A stretch of DNA of 64,000 nt from PALSA-612 sp963846915 (GTDB taxonomy: Bacteria > Actinomycetota > Thermoleophilia > Gaiellales > Gaiellaceae): assembly GCA_963846915.1 (NCBI GenBank), contig CAWJXV010000007.1, forward strand, positions 246,601 through 310,600, given 5' to 3'. The translations under genes and the position numbers were made by a program. The notes beneath the pieces were generated by a model. That model was not told where the DNA came from and made no database searches. It saw only the letters and a list, made by a program, of their open reading frames with translations. Shown in pieces: positions 35,501-45,374 of this stretch. Position 1 is the stretch's first letter. Each line of letters begins with the position of its first letter.

Positions 35501-38208
35501 TCAAGCCGATGCCGGCTCTCGGGTCACGATCCGCGCGAGCTCGGCGCGCGAGTGGATGTCGAACTTCCGGAACGTGTTCGCGAGGTGGTACTCGATCGTC
35601 TTCGGGCTCAGGAAGAGCGCGGCCGCGATCTCCTTGTTCGTCTTTCCGTCGGCGACGAGCAGCGCGATGTGCAGCTCCTGGGGCGTCAGATCGGGCAGTC
35701 GCGGCGAGGCATCTGCAACCTGGACGCCGGTGGCCCGAAGCTCGGCGGTTGCGCGCTCGAGCCAGGCGGCTGCGCCCGCGAGGGCGAACGCATCGTACGC
35801 GGCCCGGAGGTGCACACGGGCGTCCCGGCGCCTCCGCTGACGCCGGAGCCGCTCACCGTAGGCAAGCTGCGTTCGCGCCAGATCGAGGAGGAGCGAGGGA
35901 GGCTCGAGGAGGTCGAGAGCCCGCTCGAACGGCTCGTCGAATTCGTCGGCGACGGCCAGGAGCCCTTCGCAGCGCGAGCACGCGGCAAGTGCCCACGTTC
36001 GCCCCGCTTCCTCGGAGATTGTTTTGAACCGCCCGAGCCATCGAGCTGCCTCTTCGGGCATGCCGGCTTGTGCATACGCCTCGATCAGGTCTGGGATGAA
36101 CGGGACGGTGCTCGGCTCGACGACGGTGCTTGCCGCCCACCGCTTGGCGAGCGGCTCGAGCTCGACGATCGCGTCCTCGGGGCGACCGCTTCCCAGCGCG
36201 AGCACAGCGAGCGCCTGGTGCGCGATCGCCTCCTGAAAGCGATCGCCGAGCCCTAGGCCGGCGGCGATCGCAATCCGAGCACTGGCCATGCAGGCCTCCT
36301 CCTGGCCGCGCCAGGCGTGGACGCTCGCCGAAGCGGCTGATGCGGCGCCAACGAGCGCCGGCGTCCCGATCGCCTCTCCGAGCTGGATCGCCTCCGCGGC
36401 CGCGACGAGGGCCGCATCGAGACGCCCCTGGCGGAGCTCGAGGTGGGCGGCACAGCTCTGGTTCCAGACGATGCGCAACCGGTTCCCCTTTGCGCGGCCT
36501 TCGCGGAGGGTCTCGTCGAGCGATGCTCGCAGGACGTCGTACCACTCGATGGCGAGAAAGTCGTAGCCGAACCCGGCAGGCATCGCGTAGGAGTCGGCGA
36601 GGTACCGGTACAGCGGCATCGCTCGTTCGCGGTCCCCGGCGAGCAAGTAGGCGGCAGCTGCACCCGCGAGCGTTCGGGGCTTCCACCACGGCCCGGCGTC
36701 CCGGGCGGCGACCTCGAGTCGCGGCGCGAGCTCGGCCGCACCGGCCGCGTCGAAGGCCTTGAGACGCAGCGTAATCACGACGTAGAGCATCCGAGCGGCT
36801 CGCTCGTCGTCGAGCTCTTCGATCTGGTCGAGCTCTTGCAGGAAGACCGTTTCCGGCAGGCTCTGCCCCTGCCAGTCTGCGATCCCGCCGAGTTGCTGGA
36901 TCAGATCGGCGTGTAGCAGCGGATCCTCGGCGAGCGGCAGCGCTTCCTCCGCCAGCTCGCGAGCGCGGACCGCATCGCCCGCCCAGTACGCCGCTCGCGA
37001 CGCCGCGTACAGCCGGCGGGCGACCGAGGCGCGCTCTGGCGAGAGCCGAGCCGCACGCTCGAGCGCACGTGCCTCCGCGGCATGCCCCCCCCGCGCGCCT
37101 GCCCGCTCCGCGGTCTCCTCGAGAACGGCCGCGACCTCCTCGTCGGCGCCGTTCGCGGCGGCAGCGAGATGCCAGGCGCGACGGTCGCGATCCGGCTCGT
37201 CGAAAAGCACGTCGGCGAGCGCCTGGTGCGCCGCTCTTCGGTCGTCGTCGGCGGCGTGCGAGTAGACGAGTGAGCGCACCACCGGGTGACGGAACACGAC
37301 ATCGCCCGCTCCGATTCGAACAAGCCCGGCCGCCGCCGCAGGGGCGAGCGGCTCCTGCAATCCGAGCCTTGCCGCTGCACGCCGCACTGCCTCGACCTCG
37401 GGTTCCGCAGCCGCAAGCAGAAGCCCCAGTTGCGCCGGCCCGGGCAGCTCGTCGACCCGTCGCGAGAAGGCGCGGAGCAGCCGGTCATGAGACGTCACCG
37501 AGGTGGGAAGGTCACGCGCCAGCTCGACCGGCAGCTCCAGCAGCGCGAGGGGGTTGCCCGCCGCCGCCGCAAGCAGCGGTGCTTCGTCCGCGGCGGCTAC
37601 GGGCTCGCTGCGCTGTCGCAGCAGACGCCGTGCAGCGTCTGCGGCGAGCGGTCCGAGCTCGAGCCGTGGAAACGCATCGAACGGCGTGCCCGGATCGGGA
37701 CGAAGCGTCGCCAGCATGGCGAACTCCTCTCCAATCAACCGCCGCGCAGCAAAGGCGAGGGCTTCCGCGGACGCGCGATCGAGCCAGTGCGCGTCGTCCA
37801 CGGCCACCAGCACCGGCGATTCGGCGGTCGCCTCGACGAGCAGCGACAACGTCCCGGCACCGACCGTGAGCACGTCCGGCTCGCCTTCCTCCAGGCGAGC
37901 GCCGCGGCGAGCGCCCGCGCCTGCACCGTCGGGATTCGCGGCAACAGGTCGAGCATGGGGCGGAAGAGCGCGTGCAGGCTGGCGAAGGGGATCTCCGACT
38001 CCGACTCGACTCCGATCGAGCCGAGGACGCGCATGTCGGTGGCGAGCGCACGTCCCTCCTCGAGCAGGGCGGTCTTGCCCAGCCCGGCATCGCCGACCAC
38101 GACCAGTATGCTGCTGCGCCCGCGTCGCGCTTCGTCGAGCAGCGCTGTGACGCGCCGCAGCTCAGCCTCGCGCCCGACGAGCACACGCGGACGGTACTCG
38201 ACCCGCAC
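35501..38208 (-). CDS. LuxR-family regulator with AAA ATPase and TPR-like middle (one frameshift)
   Basis: About 900 residues (LAL/MalT-like class). The N-terminus from GTG 38208 reads RPRVLVGREAELRRVTALL, then the P-loop VVGDAGLGKTALLEEGRAL. Near 37885 the frame shifts by one (LAWRKA against LEEGEPDVLTVGAG) and continues with Walker B VLVAVDDAHWLDRASAEALA. A long helical-repeat region follows. The C-terminal helix-turn-helix is DLTPQELHIALLVADGKTNK, EIAAALFLSPKTIEYHLANT, the NarL/LuxR DNA-binding fold. Such proteins integrate a ligand signal with ATP binding. It is divergent from the secreted-protein cluster and may control it. Confidence 0.88.
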
Positions 38209-38263
38209 GACTAGGGAAATACCCGAGGCGGCACCGGGCGTCTTCGGTGCATCCTCGGCGTAG

Positions 38264-38728
38264 ATGCGACACGTCGCCTTCTCGATGCAATTCCGCGGCC
38301 ATTCGACCCGGCTGTCGCCGGGGGTCCTGACGGCGCGGGCAACGGCTCCAAGCTCGGCTCTGATCACGGAGGTGGATCCCGACGGCGTTCACGGCCGTCT
38401 CGAGGTCAGAGACGGCCAGGAGGCGCATCTGGAATGCCGCTTGACGTTCCTCGACGACACGCGCTTCGAGGAGGTCGGGACGATCAGCTTCGGAAACGGC
38501 AACGCGCTTCGCTTCCGCAGCTCGGCTGAAGGCGTGCTCACCAACGCTGCCGAGCCGGGCCTCCGGCACGGCGCCGTCACGTGGGAGATCGACGGCAGCG
38601 CCGGGGCCTTCGAGGGCGCGAGCGGCCGCATCGTCTCCAACTTCCTGCTCTCCGACACCGGAGACCTGACCGACAACCAGTTCGGCGTCCTCTTTCTGCC
38701 GGGCCTGGAGCGAAAGGACACGCGATGA
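38264..38728 (+). CDS. Unknown beta-barrel-like protein
   Basis: 154 residues. The second half (HGAVTWEIDGSAGAFEGASG, RIVSNFLLSDTGDLTDNQFG, VLFLPGL) resembles allene-oxide-cyclase or dirigent-like small barrels, in which a 'GAFEGASG...SNF' turn recurs. No signal peptide is clear. Its stop overlaps the start of the RTX-repeat protein gene (ATGA), so it is the first gene of a coupled group. Function unknown. Confidence 0.6.
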   Translation: MRHVAFSMQFRGHSTRLSPGVLTARATAPSSALITEVDPDGVHGRLEVRDGQEAHLECRLTFLDDTRFEEVGTISFGNGNALRFRSSAEGVLTNAAEPGLRHGAVTWEIDGSAGAFEGASGRIVSNFLLSDTGDLTDNQFGVLFLPGLERKDTR

Positions 38729-40116
38729 GGAGTCAGCCGATCGTCCGGCGGACCGGCCGGAGCCTCCTGCCGGTCGCACTCGCCGCCGCTGCGCTCGCCG
38801 GAACAGTCAGCGCAGCGGCGGCCGCCGCCCCTACTGGCGCACGCAACCCCGCGGCGAGTGCAGCTCCTCTCGCCCGGGCCGCAACCCCGGGGTCGGACGC
38901 GACGCTCGTCGCGACTTCGTTCACGCTCCCGACCCAGAGCGGAGCCCAGGTCACCGCGGTTGCGAGCTGCCCGGCCGGCAAGCGGGTCGTGGGCGGCGGT
39001 GTCGATCAGAGCACGCAGCCCGAAGTCCCGCTCGGGGGGCAGCTGATCCAGAGCGCTCCCGCGGACGGGATCGGTTCCGCCGCCGGCACGACGTCGCTCG
39101 AGGCGAGTCGGTCGTGGCTTGCGAACACGAACTCGGGTGAGGTCGCCGGTTCGTGGATCGCCACGGTCGCGAGCAGGGGGAAGGCGCTCGACTTCCGCGT
39201 CTTCGCCATCTGCTCGGCAAGCTCCGATGCGACGATCCAGGCCACGTCGTTCGGCCTTTCGCCCTATCGGGACAGCCAAGAAAACGCGACCTGCCCGGCC
39301 GGAACCCGTGTCGTCGGCGGAGGAGCCGGTGACGTCAGCCCGCCGGGCACCGAGTCCAGGTTGGACTGGCTCGAGGTGAGCGGGCCGGTGGACGAGAACG
39401 GCGAGGCCGCTTCGACGGAGTCCGGGGACGTCGCCGGCTCATGGTCGGTCTCGGTCGCAAACCAGGACCTGTCCAGACCGACGTGGCGGGTCTTCGCTCT
39501 CTGCTCGGCCGGCTCCGACGCGACGGTCCAGGCCAAGATCTTCTCCGCCGACTCGGCCGGAGACGGCAGGAAGGTTGGTGCAGTCGTCACCTGTCCCGCC
39601 GGCAAACGCGCGCTCGGGGGAGGCGTCGGCCAGACGGGAAGGCCAGCGGAGGACGACTACGCCATCGGCGAGCTCTACCAGAGCGGCCCGGTCGACGGGA
39701 CCGGCGAGAAGTCGAAGACCGATACAGGTGACGTCGCACGATCCTGGTACGCGTTCGTCGAGAACTATTCCACCAACGGAGCACGGGTGTACCGGGTGCT
39801 GGCGCTCTGCGCCAGCGACCCCCCCGTCGCCGCCGTCCGCTGCGCAGGGCTGAAGGCGACGATCGTCGGCACCGCGGGACCGGACAGGCTCAAAGGCGCT
39901 CCGGGTGTCGATGTGATCGCCGGCCTGGGCGGCAACGACATCATCTTCGGACTGGGCGGCAACGACGTCCTCTGCGGCGGAGCGGGTAACGACACGATCT
40001 CGGGTGGAGCCGGCAACGACACTCTCTCCGGCGGCCCGGGCAACGACACACTCATCGGCGGCCCCGGCCTCGACCGGCTCAGCGGCGGTCCCGGCCGGAA
40101 CACGGTGCGGCCGTGA
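38725..40116 (+). CDS. Secreted three-repeat protein with RTX-type calcium-binding tail
   Basis: 463 residues. A signal peptide spans about 1-35 (RSLLPVALAAAALAGTVSAA). The body holds three copies of a roughly 95-residue module, each starting SDAT(L/I/V)xAxxF, containing a CPAGKRVVGGG-type motif (CPAGKRVVGGGV, CPAGTRVVGGGA, CPAGKRALGGGV) and ending in WRVFAxCS or YRVLALCA. The last 70 residues are hemolysin-type repeats (GGAGNDTISGGAGNDTLSGG), which bind calcium in the parallel beta-roll. It is probably a secreted surface protein. Two cysteines per module suggest one disulfide each. Confidence 0.8.
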   Translation: MRSQPIVRRTGRSLLPVALAAAALAGTVSAAAAAAPTGARNPAASAAPLARAATPGSDATLVATSFTLPTQSGAQVTAVASCPAGKRVVGGGVDQSTQPEVPLGGQLIQSAPADGIGSAAGTTSLEASRSWLANTNSGEVAGSWIATVASRGKALDFRVFAICSASSDATIQATSFGLSPYRDSQENATCPAGTRVVGGGAGDVSPPGTESRLDWLEVSGPVDENGEAASTESGDVAGSWSVSVANQDLSRPTWRVFALCSAGSDATVQAKIFSADSAGDGRKVGAVVTCPAGKRALGGGVGQTGRPAEDDYAIGELYQSGPVDGTGEKSKTDTGDVARSWYAFVENYSTNGARVYRVLALCASDPPVAAVRCAGLKATIVGTAGPDRLKGAPGVDVIAGLGGNDIIFGLGGNDVLCGGAGNDTISGGAGNDTLSGGPGNDTLIGGPGLDRLSGGPGRNTVRP

Positions 40117-40730
40117 GCGACCGCCGCCCTCGCCGCCTCTCCGGGCTCGCCGGTCTGATCCTCGTGCTGGCTGCGCTCTCGGTGGTCGCGGCCGCTTCCG
40201 CCGGCCCGCCGCCCTGGATGTACGACGAGAACAGCTACGACGTCCTCACGTACTCCGCCTGGGGACGCACGAACAACGTCAGCGGGGCGGAATGCACAGG
40301 GATCGGCGCGGCCGGGAAGCGCTTCAAGGGGGCCACGCACAGCTCGTTTCGCTGTGACGTCGCCGTCGGCGGCGCGCCCGCGGGTGTCGTGACCGTCAAG
40401 GCGCTCGGGCCGGAGTCCCTCCGCGTCGTCAGCGCCTCCGGCGGCACGTTCAAGCCTGCCCGTGCCATCGGCGCGGTGCCGAGAGGTACCCCGATCCTCC
40501 AGGATTTCGATGCGGTCATCGCGCTGCAGAAGAGCTCCTGGGCGAAGGCGCGCAAGGTCGCCCGTGTCCTCTGCTACGGGCTCGAGCCTCACCGCTCGAC
40601 CGGCACCACCGAGTACTACTACGCCTTCAGTTGCGCGACGTTCGACGCCCGGGACGCGCGGGGCGCCCAGGTGCTCGTCACGGCCGCGGGCAAGAACGCG
40701 GTACGCGTCGTGAGGACTCTCGTCAGGTGA
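40113..40730 (+). CDS. Secreted protein of unknown function
   Basis: 205 residues with a clear signal peptide (RRLSGLAGLILVLAALSVVA, cleavage near AAASAG). The mature part has paired cysteines (AECTG, FRCDV, VLCYG, FSCAT) and a strand-rich pattern such as GVVTVKALGPESLRVVSASG. No domain recognised. GTG start overlaps the RTX gene stop and its own stop overlaps the GH5-like gene, so the four genes from 38264 are translationally chained. Confidence 0.65.
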   Translation: MSDRRPRRLSGLAGLILVLAALSVVAAASAGPPPWMYDENSYDVLTYSAWGRTNNVSGAECTGIGAAGKRFKGATHSSFRCDVAVGGAPAGVVTVKALGPESLRVVSASGGTFKPARAIGAVPRGTPILQDFDAVIALQKSSWAKARKVARVLCYGLEPHRSTGTTEYYYAFSCATFDARDARGAQVLVTAAGKNAVRVVRTLVR

Positions 40731-41885
40731 GATCGAGTCTCGCCTTGGTCGGCGCCGCGCTGGCCGTGGCCTCGCTCGTTGCCGCTACTGCGACCGCGAG
40801 CCCGCTCGGTGGGAGCGCGTCCGGCCCGCCGACGATCCGGGTGCACGGGCGGAATCTCGTCGACGGAGCCGACCGGCCGGTGCAACTGCGCGGGGTGAAC
40901 CGGGCGGCGTTCGAGAGCCGCTGCGCGTACGACTCCAACGGCTTCGCGAACGGGCCCGTCGGCCAGGCGTCTGTCGGCGCGATGAAGCGCTGGCGGATCA
41001 ACGTGGTGCGCGTGACGCTGAACGAGGACTGCTGGCTCGGCGTGAACGGGCTGCCGCTCGGCAGCGACGCTGCCGGCTACCGCCGGGCCGTTCGCTCCTA
41101 CGTCTCCCTGCTCAGGCGCAACGGCCTGTACGTCATGCCGGTCGTCGAGGTCTTCGGGCCTGACACGCAGAAGGCGACGCAGATCGACTACATGCCGGAC
41201 CGCAGCCACATGCTCGACTTCTGGCGCAGCGTCGCGACCACGTTCAAGGCAGACCACGGCGTCCTCTTCGACCCGTGACCGAGGTCGCGATGGCCGACTG
41301 GAACGACCCACACCCCGATCCGCCCGGGCAGTGGGATTGCTGGCTGCACGGCTGCAAGATCGACTCCGTCTATGACGGGGCGCCGCGCTACGCCGCGCCG
41401 GGCTCCAGTCGATCGTCGACACGATCCGCGCCACGGGCGCGAAGCAGCCGATCGTCCTCGGGGGGATCGACTACAACGCCGACCTCAGCCAGCTCCTCAC
41501 ACGTCTGCCCGTCGACAAGGCGCGCCAGCTCGTCGCCTCGTTCCACGTCTACGACTTCGTCCAGGGCAAGGACGTCGGCGTGACCTTCCGCGACCAGCTC
41601 GAGCCGATCGCGAGGCGAATGCCGGTAATCCTCGGCGAGCTCGGGGAACGCATGTGCGACTCTGGGACGGGCGCGTACACCCGCCGCGTGCTCGGGCTCG
41701 TCGACGCCGAAGGGCGGAAAGGGAACGTCGTCGGCGTCCTCGCGTGGGCCTGGAACGCCGGCGGCGACTGGCACTGTCCGACCGGCCGGTACGGGGAGGG
41801 AGGCCCGCTCCTGATCCGGGATTACTCGGGGACGCCGACCGTCCTGGGCAGGGTCCTTCGCACGTGGATCGCGGGGAAGCGATGA
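40727..41885 (+). pseudogene. Secreted glycoside hydrolase family 5-like (cellulase-type) protein, two frameshifts
   Basis: GTG 40727 starts a signal peptide (SSLALVGAALAVASLVAATA). The first frame has RVHGRNLVDGADRPVQLRGV and MKRWRINVVRVTLNEDCWLG, the usual opening of GH5 barrels. It shifts near 41275 to VTEVAMADWNDPHPDPPGQW, the acid/base Glu region, and near 41400 to SIVDTIRATGAKQPIVLGGI and MPVILGELGER, which carries the nucleophile Glu. The end is LLIRDYSGTPTVLGRVLRTW. All catalytic parts exist but in three frames. A beta-glycan is the probable substrate. Confidence 0.75.
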
Positions 41886-41932
41886 CCAAGCGACGACGCC
41901 TGGAGAACTACCCGACAACAGAGAGGAAACGC

Positions 41933-42514
41933 ATGTACCGGATCACCCGCCTCCGTCCCTCACCCGCGCTGGTCGTCGCGACGATCGCGCTCCTGGTTGC
42001 GCTCGGCGGCACGAGCGCCGCGGCCGTTGCTCTCCTGCCCAGGAACAGCGTCGGCAGTGCTCAGGTCATCGACGGGTCGCTCAAGAGCAGGGACTTCCAC
42101 GCCGGAGCGCTGCCCGCGCAGACCGTCGTCTTCTCCCGCTCCGTCGCCGGTCCAGTCACGATCAACACCGGGGACTCCGACGTGTCAGACCCGCGGCTGT
42201 CCGTTGCCACGCTGTCGATTCCCAGACCGGGCACCTATCTGCTCTCGGCGAAAGGGCGGTTCACGGTCGACGACGCAGGGATCACCTGCGCGCTGATCGC
42301 CGGCGACAGCTCGGACACGAGCAGCGCCAACGTCCCCACCAGGCCGGTGGGCGGAGAGGCATTCAAGGCGACGCTTTCCCACCTCGCCGTCCACGTGTTC
42401 GCGGAGCCCGGGGATGTCGACCTCCGTTGCACGACGCCGGGGAAGGGCACAGCGTTCGCGGCTCGCGACGTCACGCTCGTCGCGATGGGGATCGCGAGCG
42501 CGACCGGCTCGTAA
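41933..42514 (+). CDS. Secreted protein with RITRLRPSPA leader, paralogue 1
   Basis: 193 residues from ATG 41933 with GAGAGG six bases upstream. The leader MYRITRLRPSPALVVATIAL, then LVALGGTSAAAVA, is a signal peptide or membrane anchor shared with the next gene and typical of Thermoleophilia exported proteins. It is followed by LPRNSVGSAQVIDGSLKSRD. The C-terminal half is strand-rich with two cysteines (ITCALIAG, DLRCTTPG) and looks like a jelly-roll such as C1q/TNF-like folds. Function unknown. Confidence 0.7.
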   Translation: MYRITRLRPSPALVVATIALLVALGGTSAAAVALLPRNSVGSAQVIDGSLKSRDFHAGALPAQTVVFSRSVAGPVTINTGDSDVSDPRLSVATLSIPRPGTYLLSAKGRFTVDDAGITCALIAGDSSDTSSANVPTRPVGGEAFKATLSHLAVHVFAEPGDVDLRCTTPGKGTAFAARDVTLVAMGIASATGS

Positions 42515-42543
42515 AACGCAAACCTCGAACGAAAGGAGACCAC

Positions 42544-43049
42544 ATGTCCCGGATCACCCGTCTTCGCCCGTCGCCCGCCATGGTCGTCGCGTCGATCGCG
42601 CTCCTCGTCGCCCTCGGCGGCACGGGCGTTGCTGCCGTGAGCAAGCTTGGCCCGATGAACAGCGTCGGCACCAACCAGGTGGTCGACGGCTCCCTGCTCG
42701 CCAAGGATCTGAAGGCCGGCGCGATCCCGAGCCAGGGCGCACTTGCCTACGCCCACGTCAACGAGGACGGGACGCTCGACGCTGCGAACTCGAAGAACGT
42801 CGCGGCGATCCCGGCGAAGAACACCGACAAGAGCGCCTTCGACTACTGCCTGGACGCCACGGCCAAGCAGGCTGCGAAGAACGTGGTCGCGACGCTCGGG
42901 TCCTCGCCGCGGTGGATAGGCAGATCGTGGCCATCATGAAGCCGGACATCGTCGCTTCGCGCTGTCAGGGCAAGGCCGACGCCCTCGTCGAGACTTCGGT
43001 CGGGGGGAACTTCGACCAACGTCACGACTTCTACGTCGTCTTCAACTAG
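42544..43049 (+). CDS. Secreted protein with RITRLRPSPA leader, paralogue 2 (one frameshift)
   Basis: ATG 42544 with AAAGGAG upstream. The leader MSRITRLRPSPAMVVASIAL, then LGPMNSVGTNQVVDGSLLAK, parallels the gene before. Around 42900 the frame shifts by one: the first frame ends GSSPRWIGRSWPS, while AAVDRQIVAIMKPDIVASRC and VGGNFDQRHDFYVVFN continue in the other frame to TAG 43047-43049. Two cysteines. The tandem pair looks like a duplication with a diverged C-terminal half. Confidence 0.65.
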
Positions 43050-43068
43050 CGACCGAGAGCGGATCGTC

Positions 43069-44071
43069 ATGAGCGTTCTCGCCATCCGCCTCGTCCTCGC
43101 CGCCGTGTTCGCGACCGCCGCGGCTGCGAAGCTCGCCGGGCGTCGGGAGGCAATCGACGGGCTCGAGACCTTCGGCCTCGGGCGGCGGCTTTCCAAGCCG
43201 CTCGCGACGGCGCTGCCGGTCGTCGAGCTCGCGATCGCCGCCTCCCTGCTCCCGGCACGGACGGCCGCGGCCGGAGCCATTACCGCGGCCGGGCTGCTGG
43301 CCGTCTTCACCGGCGCAATCGCATACCCCCTCGCTCGCGGCCGCCGGCCCGACTGCAACTGCTTTGGCCGACTACGCGCGAAGCCGATCGGGCCGTCGAC
43401 CCTCGCCCGGAACGTCACGTTGCTCGGGCTGGCAGCGTACGCAGCGGTCGTCGGGCTACACGACCGCGGCCCTAGCGCAGTCGCATGGCTCTCCGATCCG
43501 CTGCTGGCGACGATCGGCGGACTGACGGCTCTCGTCCTCGCGCAGGCGGTCCTGCTCGTGCTCGTGCTGCGACGCCACGGACAGGTTCTGGCCCGGCTGG
43601 ACGACGTCGACGCCGAGGACGAAGTACCAGCGGGCCTTCCGGTCGGGAGCGAGGCGCCGGAGTTCGAGCTGCCGGATCTCGAAGGCGAGCCCGTCACCCT
43701 GGCGGCGCTCCGCAAGCGGCGCCTCCCCGTGCTCCTGCTCTTCAGCGACCCCGCTTGCGGCCCCTGCTCCGCCCTGCTGCCGGAGGTCGGCCGCTGGCAG
43801 CAGGAATGGGCGAACGGAGCTGACGCTCGCCGTGATCTCGAACGCGAGCCCGGAGCAGAATCGCGCAAGCGCGGCCGAACACGACCTGACGCTCGTCCTC
43901 TCCCAGGAGAAGCACGAGCTTTCCCTCGCCTACGGCGCGCTCGGGACACCGATGGCGGTGCTCGTCGACGTCGACGGGCGCATCGCCGGTCCGGTGGCGG
44001 CGGGAGAAGCCGCCATCGCCGAGCTCGTCGCGCAGGTCGTCTCGGCCCAGGACGTGCTTGTCCGTGTCTAG
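43069..44071 (+). CDS. MauE/DoxX-like membrane domain fused to a thioredoxin-like (MauD/TlpA) domain (one frameshift)
   Basis: ATG 43069. Residues 1-170 are a four-helix MauE-type domain (VLAIRLVLAAVFATAAAAKL, GRRPDCNCFGRL with a conserved CxC). A linker leads to a redoxin domain: LPVGSEAPEFELPDLEGEPV, then FSDPACGPCSALLPEV with the active-site C230-G-P-C233. Near 43815 one extra base shifts the frame; the fold continues as LTLAVISNASPEQNRASAAE and LGTPMAVLVDVDGRIAGPV to 44071. MauE and MauD form disulfides in methylamine dehydrogenase; a fusion implies direct electron transfer from the thioredoxin to the membrane. The Cys-rich protein two genes on is a likely client. Confidence 0.8.
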
Positions 44072-44498
44072 CGAGGCGAACATCGTGAAGGATCTGATCG
44101 ACCGCGGGCTGGCCCCAATTCAGGCCGACATGGCCCGGTTTCGCGCCGGCCTCGACGCGATGACCGCAGCGAGCGACAAGCCGCCGGCATCGGCAATCAG
44201 AGCGCTCCGTTCGGCGCGCGACCATGCCGTCGCCGCGCAGAGATCGCTCAACGCCGCCAACGGGGGTCACATCCGTCTGATCCCGGGCGGCGGCCAGGCG
44301 ATTCGAGGCTTCCTCTACCTAAGTCAGGGACTGTCGGCACTCCTCGGCGCGCTGGGCTCGACCGGCGCCACCACGGCAGGCGAGCTCGCCTCGGCGCGCA
44401 AGCTCCTTGCCCGGTCGGGGAGCGAGTTTCTCGCCGCCGACCGGGCGCTCCACTGCCCGTACGGCTGTCGCAAGCCGCCGACGGTGACGATCCCATGA
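44058..44498 (+). CDS. Unknown helical protein in the MauE operon
   Basis: 146 residues from TTG 44058 (or GTG 44064). It is mostly alpha-helical, Ala-rich (AIRALRSARDHAVAAQRSLN, GELASARKLLARSGSEFLAA) and ends with a CPYGC pair. It overlaps the fused redox gene upstream and the Cys-rich protein gene downstream (ATGA), so it belongs to the same unit. No signal peptide or known domain was seen. Confidence 0.6.
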   Translation: MSVSSEANIVKDLIDRGLAPIQADMARFRAGLDAMTAASDKPPASAIRALRSARDHAVAAQRSLNAANGGHIRLIPGGGQAIRGFLYLSQGLSALLGALGSTGATTAGELASARKLLARSGSEFLAADRALHCPYGCRKPPTVTIP

Positions 44499-45097
44499 CC
44501 GGCTCGACGCCTAACCGGATCGACAGGCTGGCTCGGAGCCTCGCCGGCGGGGAGCTCCGCACGGGTTCGCGAGTCCGGGGGTCCTCAGACGAGACGAGCC
44601 TCGATCGCAGGTCTCTGCTCCGCGCAGGCGCACTCGGGATCGTGGCGTTCTCGCTGCGCGGGGTTCCGTCCGCCCGGGCCACGGCGGAGGTCGCGTCCGG
44701 CTGCACGGGCGGCTCGCTGAAAGCCTGCTATGCGACAGTCGAGAAGAACTTCGACAAGTACGTTCGCCAACTCTGCGACACGCTGAAGGACAAGGCCGGC
44801 GACCCGTTCGGCACGGCGAGCTACTCGTGCTACGTCGGCTGGCTGAGCTCCCGTCTCGACGCGCGGAAGGACTGCCGGGCCAGTTGCCCGAAGCCGAAGA
44901 AGAAACCGCCGGCTGCGCCGCCAGGTGGCGGAGGGGGATCCACGCCACCCGGCGGCGGAGGCCCCACTCCGACCTGCGGCAACGTCGACTGCGTCCAGGG
45001 CGACATCTGCTGCAAGAGCGACTCGGGGCCGATCTGCTGCGCGATCTGCTGCTCCAAGAGCGGCGGCTGCGGTTCCTCCAGCAGCGACTGCGCATGA
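44495..45097 (+). CDS. Tat-exported cysteine-rich protein
   Basis: 200 residues. A twin-arginine leader is visible at about 36-62 (SLDRRSLLRAGALG, then IVAFSLRGVPSARATA). The mature part has 16 cysteines: six in a helical segment (SGCTGG, KACYATV, QLCDTL, YSCYVG, KDCRASCPK), a Pro/Gly linker (PPGGGGGSTPPGGGGPTP), and ten in a short tail with three CC pairs (GDICCK, GPICCAICCS). The dense pairs recall small disulfide-rich domains. Its neighbour encodes a MauE-thioredoxin fusion, an apparent disulfide-making enzyme. Function unknown. Confidence 0.75.
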   Translation: MTGSTPNRIDRLARSLAGGELRTGSRVRGSSDETSLDRRSLLRAGALGIVAFSLRGVPSARATAEVASGCTGGSLKACYATVEKNFDKYVRQLCDTLKDKAGDPFGTASYSCYVGWLSSRLDARKDCRASCPKPKKKPPAAPPGGGGGSTPPGGGGPTPTCGNVDCVQGDICCKSDSGPICCAICCSKSGGCGSSSSDCA

Positions 45098-45374
45098 ACG
45101 CCGACCAGACCACACGCGAGAGGACGGTCGAAACGAGCTGGATCGGCATTTGACGGCGTGGACGTTGCGGTTTGTCGTTGGGCGAGTGCCACATTCGCGG
45201 TCAGGGTTGCCGCGAGCCCGGTGAACGGCTCAATCCACGATTGTTGGGCACAGCTTGACCGCGGATCAATCGCTTGAACGCTGTCAGCACGCCTCATCGA
45301 CGCGAAGGGAGCGGCAATCCCTTGCGCGTCAGGTCGGATTGTTAGTCCCGAGCGGACGCTGGGATGGTCGCTCG

